A DNA stretch of 55,179 nucleotides from Nucisporomicrobium flavum (GCF_016464385.1 NZ_JADMLH010000032.1:1-55179), one strand, 5' to 3'. Positions 33,184 through 41,738 are shown, counted from the stretch's first letter. A program made the numbers and translations. Notes: generated by a model from the letters alone, not told the origin.

Positions 33184-33230
33184 CGGTGTAGTTTCGGATG
33201 GGCAGCCTTCCCGGCAACCGAGGAGAAGAA

Positions 33231-34070
33231 ATGTCCACACCTCTGCGCTATGAGGTCCTTGTCACCGAGCAGATCCCCCAGAACGTCACCGGCCTGGTGC
33301 CGAACGGCGACAGGCGGATCTTCTCGCCGCTCTCGATCACCCTCGTCTCCGGTGAGCGCGACGCGGTCCTCGTCGATCCGCCACTGACGAGCGAGCAGAC
33401 CGAGGTGGTGGGCGACTGGGTGGAGGCGAAGGGCAAGCGCTTGACGCACATCGTCGTCACGCACGGGCACGGCGACCACTGGTTCGGTGCGCCGGCGCTG
33501 GCCGAGCGTTTCGGCGCCCGGGTCGTCGCCTCGGCGGGAACCATCGAGCAGATGAGGCTCAACGTGCAGATCCGGCCGCAATTCTGGGACACGCTCTTCC
33601 CAGGTCAGATCGCCGGCACGCCCGTGACCGCCGTCGTGCCGGCGGGCAACCGATTCGAGCTGGAGGGGCACGCGCTGCGGATCGTCGAGGTCGGGCACAG
33701 CGACACCGACGAGACGAGCGTGCTCCACGTGCCGGCCCTCGATCTCGTCGTGGCGGGCGACGTCATCTACAACGGCGTTCACCAGTTCCTGCGCGAGGCA
33801 CAGGGCGACGGCATCGCCCGCTGGCTGCGGGCGATCGACACCGTCGAGTCCCTGCGCCCGCGCTTCGTCGTCGCCGGTCACAAGGACAGGAATCTCGACG
33901 ACGACGCGGCGCGCACCATCGAGGAGACCCGGTCCTACCTGAACGCCGCCGCCGAGCTGCTGAAGGAGAACGACACGGCTCTCGACTTCTTCAACGCCAT
34001 GCTCAGGCGTTTCCCGCACCGGCTCAACGCGGGAGCCCTGTGGGGCGGGGCGACCGCGTTGTACGCCTGA
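33231..34070 (+). CDS. Metallo-beta-lactamase-fold hydrolase
   Basis: 279 residues, ATG 33231 with GAGGAGAA. Metal motif THGHGDHWFG (HxHxDH), later ligands in VEVGHSDTDETS and the aspartate in LDLVVAGDVIYNG, and a C-terminal helical part. No signal peptide. It belongs to the broad cytosolic MBL hydrolase group (lactonase or thioesterase-like); the substrate is open. Likely controlled by the divergent HxlR regulator. Confidence 0.88.
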   Translation: MSTPLRYEVLVTEQIPQNVTGLVPNGDRRIFSPLSITLVSGERDAVLVDPPLTSEQTEVVGDWVEAKGKRLTHIVVTHGHGDHWFGAPALAERFGARVVASAGTIEQMRLNVQIRPQFWDTLFPGQIAGTPVTAVVPAGNRFELEGHALRIVEVGHSDTDETSVLHVPALDLVVAGDVIYNGVHQFLREAQGDGIARWLRAIDTVESLRPRFVVAGHKDRNLDDDAARTIEETRSYLNAAAELLKENDTALDFFNAMLRRFPHRLNAGALWGGATALYA

Positions 34071-34078
34071 CCGCCACC

Positions 34079-35317
34079 TCAGCCCAGGGCGGCCGCCTTG
34101 CGCAGGAGTACCGAGCGTTCCTGGTGGTTCGTGCAGAGCCGGGCGGCCAGCTCCAGCTCGGCGCGCGCCTCCGGTCGCCGGCCGAGGCGGGTCAGCAGCT
34201 CGCCGCGTACGGTCGGGACCAGGTGGGAGCCCGCGAGCCGGTCCGTGGCGACCAGCTCGTCCACGATGGCCAGGGCCGGCGCCGGGCCCGACGCCATGGC
34301 CACCGCGACGGCCCGGTTGAGTTCGACCACCGGCGACGGCGCGACCCGTCCGAGCGCCTCGTAGAGCACCACGATGCGGTCCCAGTCGGTCGCCTCCACG
34401 GAGGGCGCCGACGCGTGGGCGGCGGCGATCGCGGCCTGCAGGCCGTACGGGCCGAGGCCGCGGGCCGAGGCCCTGGCGAGCGCGGTCAGTCCACGGCGGA
34501 TCGCCGAGATGTCCCATAGCCGCCGGTCCTGGTCCTCGAGGAGGATGGGCGAGCCGTCCGGAGCGGTCCGGGCCGGGAAGCGCGCAGCCGTCAGCTCGCA
34601 CAACGCCAGCAGGCCGTGCACCTCGGGTTCGTCCGGCTGCAGCGCGGCCAGCGTGCGGACTAGCCTGATTGCCTCGTACGCGACGCCGGGGCGCAGCAGC
34701 CGGTCGCCCGAGGTGGCCGTCGAGCCCTCGGTGAAGATCACGTAGAGGACGCTGAGCACGCCGCCCAGCCGTTCCCGGCGCTCGGCGGGCGGCGGCAGCT
34801 CGAACGGCACCCCGGCCGCCGCGATCGTCTTCTTGGCCCGGGTGATGCGGGCCTGCACGGTCGGCACGCTCACCAGGAAGGCGCGGGCGATCTCCTCGCT
34901 GGACAGGCCGCCGACCACGCGCAGGGTCAGCGCCACCCGGCCCTCGCGGGAGAGCACCGGATGACAGCTGATGAACATCAGGGCCAGGACGTCGTCGTCG
35001 ATGCGGTCGGGATCCACGTCCTCGTCGAGGGCGCGGCCGGTCGCCGCGCCGGTTGCCAGGTCCGCCGCCAGCAGCGCGTACCGGTCCTCGAGCGCGGCCC
35101 GGCGGCGGATCGCGTCGATCGCCCGCCGCCGGGCCGTGGCCGTCAGCCAGCCGGCCGGGTTCGCCGGGGCGGACCGCGGCCACGACACCAGCGCCTCGGC
35201 CACCGCCTCCTGGGCCGCGTCCTCGGCCAGCCCGAAGTCGCCGGTGAACCGGGTCAGCGCGGCGACGATCCGCGCCGACTCGATCCGCCAGACGGCCTCG
35301 ACGCCGGCCGTGTCCAT
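34079..35317 (-). CDS. ECF42-group sigma factor with TPR-like C-terminal extension
   Basis: 412 residues, ATG 35317 overlapping the DGPF gene stop (ATGA). Sigma region 2 (DFGLAEDAAQEAVAEALVSWP), region 4 (ALTLRVVGGLSSEEIARAFLVSVPTVQARITRAKKTI) and a C-terminal extension of about 220 helical residues (VEATDWDRIVVLYEALGRVAPSPVVELNRAVAVAMASGP), typical of ECF42 proteins. No anti-sigma gene is present, as expected for the group; the extension is thought to control activity. It is the second gene after its DGPF partner. Confidence 0.93.
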   Translation of the reverse strand: MDTAGVEAVWRIESARIVAALTRFTGDFGLAEDAAQEAVAEALVSWPRSAPANPAGWLTATARRRAIDAIRRRAALEDRYALLAADLATGAATGRALDEDVDPDRIDDDVLALMFISCHPVLSREGRVALTLRVVGGLSSEEIARAFLVSVPTVQARITRAKKTIAAAGVPFELPPPAERRERLGGVLSVLYVIFTEGSTATSGDRLLRPGVAYEAIRLVRTLAALQPDEPEVHGLLALCELTAARFPARTAPDGSPILLEDQDRRLWDISAIRRGLTALARASARGLGPYGLQAAIAAAHASAPSVEATDWDRIVVLYEALGRVAPSPVVELNRAVAVAMASGPAPALAIVDELVATDRLAGSHLVPTVRGELLTRLGRRPEARAELELAARLCTNHQERSVLLRKAAALG

Positions 35318-35718
35318 CAGACGCCTTCGGCGGTGCCGGGCGCGAACGTGCCGTCCTGCTCCGGGACCTCGTCGTCCCCGGGCACCCGGCGTACCTCGAT
35401 CTTGGACCCGCGGGCCGCCGGCATGCGCCGGGCCCACTCGACCGCCTCCTGCTGCGAGGCGACGTCGAGCAGGAAGAAGCCCCCGAAGAGTTCCTTGGTC
35501 TCGCCGTACGGGCCGTCGGTGACCACCGGGGTCTCGCCGCTGAAATCGACCACGGCACCCCGGCTCGGGTCGTCCAGCCCTTCCGCGGCGAGCAGGACAC
35601 CGGCCTTCACCATCTCCTCGATGTACATGCGGGTGTCGGCCATCGCCTTGTCGATGTCGGCCATCATGGCGGCGTTCGACTCGTCCGTGCCCCGCATGAT
35701 CAGCAGGTACTTCGCCAT
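35317..35718 (-). CDS. DGPF (YCII-related) protein, ECF42 partner
   Basis: 133 residues, ATG 35718 with GAGGAGAA. MAKYLLIMRG start and the group-defining DGPY in VVTDGPYGETKELFGGFFLLDV. YCII-like proteins have a ferredoxin-like fold; the DGPF subgroup is the standard neighbour and target of ECF42 sigma factors, with no proven biochemical function. Transcribed from an ECF42-type promoter and coupled to the sigma gene. Confidence 0.93.
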   Translation of the reverse strand: MAKYLLIMRGTDESNAAMMADIDKAMADTRMYIEEMVKAGVLLAAEGLDDPSRGAVVDFSGETPVVTDGPYGETKELFGGFFLLDVASQQEAVEWARRMPAARGSKIEVRRVPGDDEVPEQDGTFAPGTAEGV

Positions 35719-35766
35719 CGCGTTCTCCTCGTCCGGCGGGCCGCGTCTCGGCTCTCGCACCCTAAC

Positions 35767-35793
35767 GTCGAACGGGCGGAGCGCGGATCGACA
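35767..35793 (-). promoter_or_regulatory. ECF42-type promoter of the DGPF-sigma operon
   Basis: On the minus strand, TGTCGA (35793-35788), 17 nt, then CGAC (35770-35767), about 49 nt before the DGPF start codon. This fits the bipartite motif (-35 TGTCGA, -10 CGA/TC) reported for ECF42 in Streptomyces venezuelae, as I recall it. It implies autoregulation. Confidence 0.8.
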
Positions 35794-35808
35794 CGGCCCC
35801 CTTGCCGC

Positions 35809-35825
35809 ATAGTCAGATGATCTAT
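35809..35825. promoter_or_regulatory. Possible PadR operator
   Basis: ATAGTCAGATGATCTAT is a near-palindrome (ATAG/CTAT and TCA/TGA arms, one-base asymmetry) just upstream of the padR start and overlapping a TATACA element (35823-35828). The AT-rich stretch stands out from the surroundings. It may serve autoregulation. Confidence 0.45.
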
Positions 35826-35837
35826 ACATTGGCCGGC

Positions 35838-36236
35838 ATGGCCGCTTCGATGCGTGAACCCACGTTCTGGATCCTCACCGCGCTGGCGCCCGAGCCCCGG
35901 CACGGGTACGGCGTCATCCGCGAGGCTGCCGCGCTGTCCGGCGGGCGGGTCACGCTGCAGGCGGGCACCCTCTACGCCGCCCTCGACCGGCTCGCCGACG
36001 AGGGGCTGATCGAGGTCGACCGGGAGGAGCTCGTCGAGGGCCGGACCCGGCGCTACTACCGGCTCACCCGCTCCGGCGCGACCGCCCTGAGCGCCGAGAC
36101 CGAGCGTCTGCGGGCCAGCGCCGATGCCGCGGCCGCGCAGCTCAAGCGGTTCCGGCCGGGCACCGCCACCTTCCAGCCGGGCGACGCTTTCGCGCGCGGC
36201 GCAGCATTCCCGCCGGCCGGGCGCCCGGCGTGGTGA
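35838..36236 (+). CDS. PadR-family transcriptional regulator
   Basis: 132 residues from ATG 35838 (MAASMREPTFW); ATG 35850 is an alternative. The site lies about 10 nt after TATACA and has no Shine-Dalgarno, so the mRNA may be nearly leaderless. Winged HTH: TFWILTALAPEPRHGYGVIREAAALSGGRVTLQAGTLYAALDRLADEGLIEVDREE. The C-terminal dimerisation part is Ala-rich. It overlaps the following membrane-protein gene by 4 bp, the usual PadR plus membrane-effector layout. Confidence 0.9.
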   Translation: MAASMREPTFWILTALAPEPRHGYGVIREAAALSGGRVTLQAGTLYAALDRLADEGLIEVDREELVEGRTRRYYRLTRSGATALSAETERLRASADAAAAQLKRFRPGTATFQPGDAFARGAAFPPAGRPAW

Positions 36237-37729
36237 GCGCCGACCCGCGGCTGGTCCGCGCGTACCGCCGGCTGATCCGGTTCTACCCGCCCGGACCGCG
36301 GCGCGAGGAGTTGCTCGACACGCTGCTCGAGTGCGCGCCGCCGGGCCGGCGGCGGCCGACGGTGTCCGAGGCCGTCAACCTGGTCCGGCACGGCAGCCGG
36401 GCCCGGCTCGGCCGGCCGCGCAGCCGCGGCATCGTCGTGCTGGCGCTGCTCGTCGCCGCGGCCGCGGGCTTCGTCGGCTCCTGCGCGGCGAGCCGGCTCG
36501 GCCTCGAGGCGGTCGGGTCGCTGCCGGTGGGTGCCGAGGCGGCCGAGATCAACGGGACCGTCTTCCCCGGCCTGACCGTCTGGGGCGGCGGCGACGCCGA
36601 GAAGATCGTCACCCAGGGCGACGGCGAGGGCGTCGAATACGGGTACGCCGTCAACTGGGTCAAGTCCACCCCCGCCACCCGCGACGTGCCCGCCTACACC
36701 GCGGCCGCCCGGGCCCGGCTCGAGGCGGCCGGCTGGCGGATCACCGCCGTCGACCCGCCCCTGGACGAGACCGACATGGTCGGGGCCAACCCGGCCGACC
36801 GGGCCGAGGGCTTCACCGCCGAACGCGGCGCCCTGGTGCTGCACTTCGCCGACTACCTCTACCCCGGCGCGCCCTGGTACGACGGTGACGGCAACGCCAT
36901 GTACACGATCTGGCACCGGCAGCCGTGGTGGCTGACCGGCGTCGCCTGGCTCGCCGGCCTGCTCACCGCGGCGCTGTCCTGGCTGCTCACCGGTTGGATG
37001 AGCCGTCGCGTGCAGTCCGACCTGGGCGCCGCGCTGGGGGTGACCGGCACGATCTGCTGCCTGCTCGGCATCCTCCCGGCGGCACTGCTCGCCCTGCCGG
37101 GCGGCGGCGACGCGGACGAGACCGCCTCGCCGTACTGGCAGGGCCTCGTCTACCTCGGCGCGGGCCCCGCCCTGCTCGCCGGGATGCTCGCCGCCCTGAT
37201 GGTCGCGGTGGTGTTCGTGGTGAAACCGCCGGCCCCGGTGGCCCGGGCGGTGCGCCGCGCGGCGGGCTCGGCGGGCCGGCTGCGGCACCGGCCGGGCCTG
37301 CTCGCCTCGCTGGTCACCGCCGCTGTGGTCGTGGCAGGGCTGGGGCTGTACCGGTCGGACACCCGGCCCGTGGCGGCTGAGTTGTGCACGCCGGACGTGC
37401 CCTCCGGGGTCGTGGACCCGCCGAGCGCCCGCCTGAGCTACCGGTCCCGGATCTTCATCGACCCGGCCACCAGGGCCGAGGACCGCAACCTCATCGAGGC
37501 GGCGTTCCGGCGGGGCTTCGGCGGCGGCTACACGTTCAGCTGGACGACCACCCCCGGGTTCACGGACGCGTACTGCGACGACGGCCGCGTCGCAGCGGGC
37601 GTCGCCGAGACCCTGCCGTACTACTGGGAGATCGATCTCGCCAGCCCGGGCCTGTTCGGGGGCATGGCCCACGAGGTCAGCGGCATGCCGGGCATCGTCG
37701 CCGTCCAGCATCTCCCGGCCGGCTCATAG
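36233..37729 (+). CDS. PadR-associated multi-spanning membrane protein
   Basis: 498 residues from GTG 36233, in GTGGTGA overlapping the padR stop (GTG 36230 is equivalent). An N-terminal helical segment (LVRAYRRLIRFYPPGPRREELLDTLLE) resembles small helical domains linked to PadR systems. Helix 1 is at about 65-85, an outside domain at about 90-225, then four more helices (about 230-355) and a soluble C-terminal domain. No enzyme motif is recognised. It meets the next gene tail-to-tail with a 6-bp overlap. Confidence 0.68.
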   Translation: MSADPRLVRAYRRLIRFYPPGPRREELLDTLLECAPPGRRRPTVSEAVNLVRHGSRARLGRPRSRGIVVLALLVAAAAGFVGSCAASRLGLEAVGSLPVGAEAAEINGTVFPGLTVWGGGDAEKIVTQGDGEGVEYGYAVNWVKSTPATRDVPAYTAAARARLEAAGWRITAVDPPLDETDMVGANPADRAEGFTAERGALVLHFADYLYPGAPWYDGDGNAMYTIWHRQPWWLTGVAWLAGLLTAALSWLLTGWMSRRVQSDLGAALGVTGTICCLLGILPAALLALPGGGDADETASPYWQGLVYLGAGPALLAGMLAALMVAVVFVVKPPAPVARAVRRAAGSAGRLRHRPGLLASLVTAAVVVAGLGLYRSDTRPVAAELCTPDVPSGVVDPPSARLSYRSRIFIDPATRAEDRNLIEAAFRRGFGGGYTFSWTTTPGFTDAYCDDGRVAAGVAETLPYYWEIDLASPGLFGGMAHEVSGMPGIVAVQHLPAGS

Positions 37730-38281
37730 GCCGCCCGGGCCGCGCCGCAGGACCCTGGTCGCCGCGCCCGAGCTGACCGTGAGGGACCACCCGGCGGTCG
37801 TGGCGGTCAGCGTGGCCCGCGTGACCTTCTGGCCGCGAGGCTCGGGGCAGGGCCCGCCGACCGCCGGCGGCACGGAGGTGCCCGAGATGCCCGCGTACGG
37901 GCCGGTGATCCGGAAGCCGGCCAGGCGGGCGGGGGCGCCGTACCCGGCCGGCGCGCCACGGCGAGCCTCGCGGACCACGCGGTCGGCCAGCGCGAACCGG
38001 CCGAACTCCCGCTGGTGGCGCACCGTGAACGAGCCGGCTCCGCAGGACACCGTGTACGTGTCCTCGGTCCAGAACTCGTGGCCGAAGTCCAGGCCGGCGG
38101 CGTGTGCCGTCAGCGCCGCCTCGCTCCACCCGAACGCCTTACGGACGTCCGCGGCGTCGGCGAAACCGGCCTTGGCCGCCGGGTCGTAGCGCACCGAGGC
38201 CGCGGCCGGGACGGCGTACCCGATTCCGGTGGCGAGCGTGGCACCCGCGACCGCGAGCGTCAGAACATGGCGCGAGAACAT
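37724..38281 (-). CDS. Secreted protein of unknown function
   Basis: 185 residues, ATG 38281. A signal peptide MFSRHVLTLAVAGATLATGIGYAVPAAA (cleavage near 28) is followed by a small domain with two cysteines (SCGAGSFTVRHQ and GGPCPEP) that could form one disulfide. The family is not recognised. It lies next to an orphan sigma region-4 gene on the same strand, 83 bp downstream of it, so co-expression is possible. Confidence 0.65.
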   Translation of the reverse strand: MFSRHVLTLAVAGATLATGIGYAVPAAASVRYDPAAKAGFADAADVRKAFGWSEAALTAHAAGLDFGHEFWTEDTYTVSCGAGSFTVRHQREFGRFALADRVVREARRGAPAGYGAPARLAGFRITGPYAGISGTSVPPAVGGPCPEPRGQKVTRATLTATTAGWSLTVSSGAATRVLRRGPGGL

Positions 38282-38364
38282 CTGTGATCGGGCTCCTCGG
38301 CATCGACCGGTGGACTGCTACCGAGATCAACGATCATGCCGGGCGGACGGCGTGCGCCGGCCGG

Positions 38365-38637
38365 TCAGTTCCGGTACGGCACGTCCTGACGGTACGTGTC
38401 GACCATCCAGGACAGGACGCGCATCGCGTGGTAGAGCCGTGCCTTCGCGGTGTCCGGCGCGAGGCCGAGCGCCCGCGCGGCGTCCCCTGTCGTGCGGCCC
38501 TGGAAATAGGTCGCGATGATGATTTCCCGGTGCCGGTCCGGGAGGCTCTGCAGCATGGCTTCCATCGGGGGCCGGGGGGTCTCGCGGACCGGGGACGGGA
38601 TGTCGTGTCTGGTCAGCATCCTCAGCACTCTGGTCAC
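38365..38637 (-). CDS. Orphan sigma-70 region 4 protein (truncated ECF sigma factor)
   Basis: 90 residues from GTG 38637. Only region 4 is present: LQSLPDRHREIIIATYFQGRTTGDAARALGLAPDTAKARLYHAMRVLSWMV, close to SigK/SigL-type C-termini. The frame upstream stops after 14 codons and shows no region 2, so core-binding parts are missing. It is either a decayed sigma gene or a stand-alone DNA-binding modulator. The domain call is firm; activity is uncertain. Confidence 0.65.
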   Translation of the reverse strand: MTRVLRMLTRHDIPSPVRETPRPPMEAMLQSLPDRHREIIIATYFQGRTTGDAARALGLAPDTAKARLYHAMRVLSWMVDTYRQDVPYRN

Positions 38638-38700
38638 CGCCGCGAGGCATCTCCAGTGCGCACCTGCGACGTAGTTGCCCGGTCACCGACGGCTCCCGCC

Positions 38701-38729
38701 TTGACACCCGGACCGGGGCCCCAAACGAT
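38701..38729 (+). promoter_or_regulatory. Possible promoter of the GT-C-like membrane protein gene
   Basis: A perfect TTGACA (38701-38706) is followed after 17 nt by AACGAT (38724-38729), a weak -10, about 22-43 nt before the candidate start codons. Confidence 0.4.
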
Positions 38730-38771
38730 GGACGGGTTCTTGGCGGGGGAGTGGAACAGGGGCGGCGACAG

Positions 38772-40565
38772 GTGTCTGTGCAACCAGCGGTGACGGACGC
38801 CGCGCCCGAGGTCGCCGAGCCCGCGTCCACCCCGGAGCCGCCGGCCCGCAGCCCGCGGCGGTGGCCCTGGCACCTCGCGGCGGCGCTGGTCTACCTCGGG
38901 CTCGGGCTGCTCGTCATGGCCCACTTCGTCGGCGCGCCCAACGACCGGGTCTCCGGCCACCTCGCCAACGACAACACCTGGTTCGAGTGGCTGCTGTCGC
39001 ACGGGGCGTACAGCGTGCGGCACCTCAGCGACCCGCTCTTCTCCGTACGCCAGAACTACCCCGCCGGCGTGAACATGATGGCGAACACGTCCGTGCTGGG
39101 CGTGACGCTGCCCCTGGCGCCGGTGACGATGCTGTTCGGGCCGAAGGTCGCGTACGTGGTGTGGATGGTCCTCGGGCTCGCCGGCACGGCCTTCGCCACG
39201 TACTGGGTGCTGCAGCGGTGGGTCGTGCGCTCCCGGACCGCGGCGTTCCTCGGCGGGGCGTTCGCCGGGTTCGCGCCCGGCGTCGTGCACCACGCCAACG
39301 GGCAGCCCAACTTCGTCAGCAACTTCGTGCTGCCGTTCATCATCATCGCGGTGATGCGCCTCGGCGTGACCGGGCGGTGGCTGCGCGACGGGATCGTCCT
39401 CGGGCTGCTGGTCACCTACCAGGTGTTCATCAACGAGGAGAACCTGACGGTCACCGCGCTGAGCTGCGGTGTGGCGATCATCGTGTACGCGGCCCTGCGA
39501 CCGCGGGCGGCCTGGCGGCGGGCGAAACACTTCCTGCTCGCCGCCGCCGTCACCACGGCCGTGGCGGGCACGCTGTGCGCGTACCCGCTGTGGTTCCAGT
39601 TCAACGGGCCGCAGTCGTTCGCGTCGCTGCCCACGTACCAGTCGTGGGGCGAGGACCTCGTCACGTACGTGACGTTCGCGCGGGACACGATCGTCGGCGA
39701 CCCGATCGTCGAGAAGACGATGGGGCGCCCGGAGCAGAACAGCTGGTTCGGCTGGCCGCTGACCACCGTCGTGGTGATCGCGATCCTGGCGCTGGTGTGG
39801 CGCTCGGTCACCGTACGGGTCGCCGCCATCACCGCGATCGTGCTGGCCGTCTTCTCGATGGGGCCGCGGATCCGCTGGGCCGGCACGTACACCGATGTCG
39901 CCGGGATCTGGCACTACATCCCGGACGACCTCCCGGTCATCGGCCTGCTCGTGCCCAGCCGCCTCACGTTCGGCGTGGTGGGCATCTTCGCCCTGATCAT
40001 CGCGGTGGCGTTCGACGCGCTCAGCCGCGTACCCCGGAAAAGCCTGCCGGTCCGCCTGGCGTCCGGCGCCGGCATGCTGGCGATCATCGCGGCCCTCGTG
40101 CCGTTGATCCCGAAGCCGTTGCCGGCCATCGTGGACGAACGGCCGCCGCTGTTCATCACCTCCGGGGCGTGGAAGGCGTACGTCCCGGAGGGCCGCTCGC
40201 TCATCCCCCTGCCCCCGCCCAACAAGTTCGCCGGGCGCGACGCGCTCGGCTGGAGCGCCTGGGCCGAACACGAATTCCCGGTGCCGGAAGGCTACTTCCT
40301 CGGCCCGAACGAGAACGGCATCGGCCGCGCGGGCGTGGCCTCCAGCATGCTGACGAGGCTGGTGAACCGCACCGTCAAGGAGAACAAGGTCCCGCTGATC
40401 ACGCCGAAGGTGCGGGCGCAGGTGCAGGACGACATCCGGCGGTTCCGCGGGTCGGTACTGGTGCTGCGTGCCCGTCCGGCCAACGACAACGTCCGGGAAA
40501 TGGTGAACCAGCTCGTCGGCCCCGGCGAGCAGTACGCCGACGCCTGGGTCTGGCGCGTCGGCTGA
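38772..40565 (+). CDS. Large GT-C-like polytopic membrane protein
   Basis: 597 residues from GTG 38772 (VSVQPAV; GTG 38751 adds seven residues). About 11 membrane helices between residues 35 and 430 and a soluble C-terminal domain (about 440-597). The first outside loop contains VSGHLANDNTWFEWLLSHG; an acidic residue here is a hallmark of GT-C glycosyltransferases that use polyprenyl-phosphate sugars (Asp-Asn-Asp in this case). The HHANGQPNFVSNF loop is also conserved-looking. A sugar transferase for wall glycans or proteins is likely; no close family is named. Confidence 0.7.
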   Translation: MSVQPAVTDAAPEVAEPASTPEPPARSPRRWPWHLAAALVYLGLGLLVMAHFVGAPNDRVSGHLANDNTWFEWLLSHGAYSVRHLSDPLFSVRQNYPAGVNMMANTSVLGVTLPLAPVTMLFGPKVAYVVWMVLGLAGTAFATYWVLQRWVVRSRTAAFLGGAFAGFAPGVVHHANGQPNFVSNFVLPFIIIAVMRLGVTGRWLRDGIVLGLLVTYQVFINEENLTVTALSCGVAIIVYAALRPRAAWRRAKHFLLAAAVTTAVAGTLCAYPLWFQFNGPQSFASLPTYQSWGEDLVTYVTFARDTIVGDPIVEKTMGRPEQNSWFGWPLTTVVVIAILALVWRSVTVRVAAITAIVLAVFSMGPRIRWAGTYTDVAGIWHYIPDDLPVIGLLVPSRLTFGVVGIFALIIAVAFDALSRVPRKSLPVRLASGAGMLAIIAALVPLIPKPLPAIVDERPPLFITSGAWKAYVPEGRSLIPLPPPNKFAGRDALGWSAWAEHEFPVPEGYFLGPNENGIGRAGVASSMLTRLVNRTVKENKVPLITPKVRAQVQDDIRRFRGSVLVLRARPANDNVREMVNQLVGPGEQYADAWVWRVG

Positions 40566-40566
40566 C

Positions 40567-41379
40567 CTACCGCCGCCGCCACGCCTCCAGCAGCCGCGCC
40601 AGCCGCCGGGCCGCCTCCGGGTCGCGGCCCAGCAGCACCGCGGCGGCGAGCGCGACCAGACCGGCGCCACCCGTGGCCAGCGCCAGCTCCGGATCGATCC
40701 CTCCGCCGAGCACGGCCGCCCCGCCGGCGGCCGCGACCGCCTCGGCCGCCCGTACCGGATCCACCCGGCGGACCGCGCCCGCGACCAGCCTGCGGCGCCG
40801 GGCAGCCGGGCCACGGTCCAGATCCTCGAGGGCCGTGCAGGCCAGCTCGGTCAGCTCCGCGGCCACCGCCGGCACACCGAGCCGCCGGGCCATCGGCACG
40901 TGCAGCACCAGGGTGTCCAGCGAGACCCGGCGGCGGCTCGCCGGCGGGCACGGCCGCAACGTCCGGAGGTTGTGCAGCCGGTCGGCGACCGCCACCAGCA
41001 TCACCTCACGGCCGATCGGATCAGGCGTACGGATCGCGCCGGCGGTGAGCGCCTCGACCGTGCCGGTGATCTCCGCACCGAACTCGGCCCGCAGACCGGC
41101 CGGCCGCACCGGGGTGTCCTCGATGACGTCGTGCAGCAGGGCCGCACAGATCGCCGGAGTGGATCCACCGTTGCCCGCCACGATAGTGGCGACCGCGACC
41201 GGATGCGTGATGTACGGATCCCCGCTGCGGCGGCGCTGGCCCCGGTGCGCGCGATCGGCCACGCTGAACGCGTAGAAGACCAGCGGGATGTCGTCGTTAC
41301 GGTCACTGTCGCTGAGGATTCGCGCCACTGCGCCCATCGTCGATCCCATGTCCCAGTCTAGGTAGGGCAGCAGCTCCAT
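40567..41379 (-). CDS. HD-domain hydrolase, SpoT/MESH1-like
   Basis: 270 residues, ATG 41379 (a later ATG gives MGSTMGAVARI). The HD fold of (p)ppGpp hydrolases: FYAFSVADRAHRGQRRRSGDPYITHPVAVATIVA, ALLHDVIEDT (HD pair) and VAVADRLHNLRTL. No synthetase, TGS or ACT domain follows, so this is a small alarmone-hydrolase-type protein. The C-terminal 110 residues are Ala/Arg-rich with a hydrophobic stretch (GAGLVALAAAVLLG). Whether it acts on (p)ppGpp is untested. Confidence 0.85.
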   Translation of the reverse strand: MELLPYLDWDMGSTMGAVARILSDSDRNDDIPLVFYAFSVADRAHRGQRRRSGDPYITHPVAVATIVAGNGGSTPAICAALLHDVIEDTPVRPAGLRAEFGAEITGTVEALTAGAIRTPDPIGREVMLVAVADRLHNLRTLRPCPPASRRRVSLDTLVLHVPMARRLGVPAVAAELTELACTALEDLDRGPAARRRRLVAGAVRRVDPVRAAEAVAAAGGAAVLGGGIDPELALATGGAGLVALAAAVLLGRDPEAARRLARLLEAWRRR

Positions 41380-41391
41380 CGCCGTGAGTGA

Positions 41392-41538
41392 ATGCCCGCC
41401 GCGGTGGCGTGGGCCGAGGAGGCCGGGCTGAGCCCGTCGCCGGTGGCGCAGGTCGAGGCGGCGCTCGCGCGGGAGCGGGACTTCGTCGAGAGTCAGTTCT
41501 TCGCCCTGCTCGGCACGCTCGGCCTCGAGACCGGCTGA
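41392..41538 (+). pseudogene. 48-codon coding fragment or small gene
   Basis: ATG 41392, directly after an in-frame TGA, to TGA 41538. It encodes MPAAVAWAEEAGLSPSPVAQ and on, ending LGTLGLETG. All codons but one (AGT) end in G or C, the coding signature of this genome. No Shine-Dalgarno. It looks like the C-terminal end of a lost gene, but a small protein is possible. Confidence 0.4.
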
Positions 41539-41567
41539 ATCCCTTATGCCTGCGGCGCGATCCGGGT

Positions 41568-41580
41568 TACGGTCGCAGCG
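41568..41580 (+). promoter_or_regulatory. Leaderless promoter element
   Basis: TACGGT (41568-41573), 6 nt, GTG 41580, the same spacing as before the DUF427 gene and scpA. It suggests that the short ORF after it had, or has, its own start of transcription. Confidence 0.45.
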
Positions 41581-41681
41581 TGATCCCGCTCGAGGCCGTC
41601 GCCGCCGCGTACGCGCAGTGGGTCACCCCTGATCTGCCGCTGTACGGCGACGACCACGACCGCGGCGACTTCGCTCCCTGA
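41580..41681 (+). CDS. 33-residue ORF, possible remnant of a leaderless gene
   Basis: GTG 41580 to TGA 41681 encodes VIPLEAVAAAYAQWVTPDLP and on to RGDFAP. 30 of 33 codons end in G or C. The promoter-start arrangement is intact, but the product is very short and unrecognised. It may be the N-terminus of a gene truncated when the MFS gene arrived. Confidence 0.35.
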   Translation: MIPLEAVAAAYAQWVTPDLPLYGDDHDRGDFAP

Positions 41682-41738
41682 CCGGGCGTCCCTCCTCACG
41701 CCCGAGTCCCTGTCCCCGATCTCCGGGAGCGATTTCCC

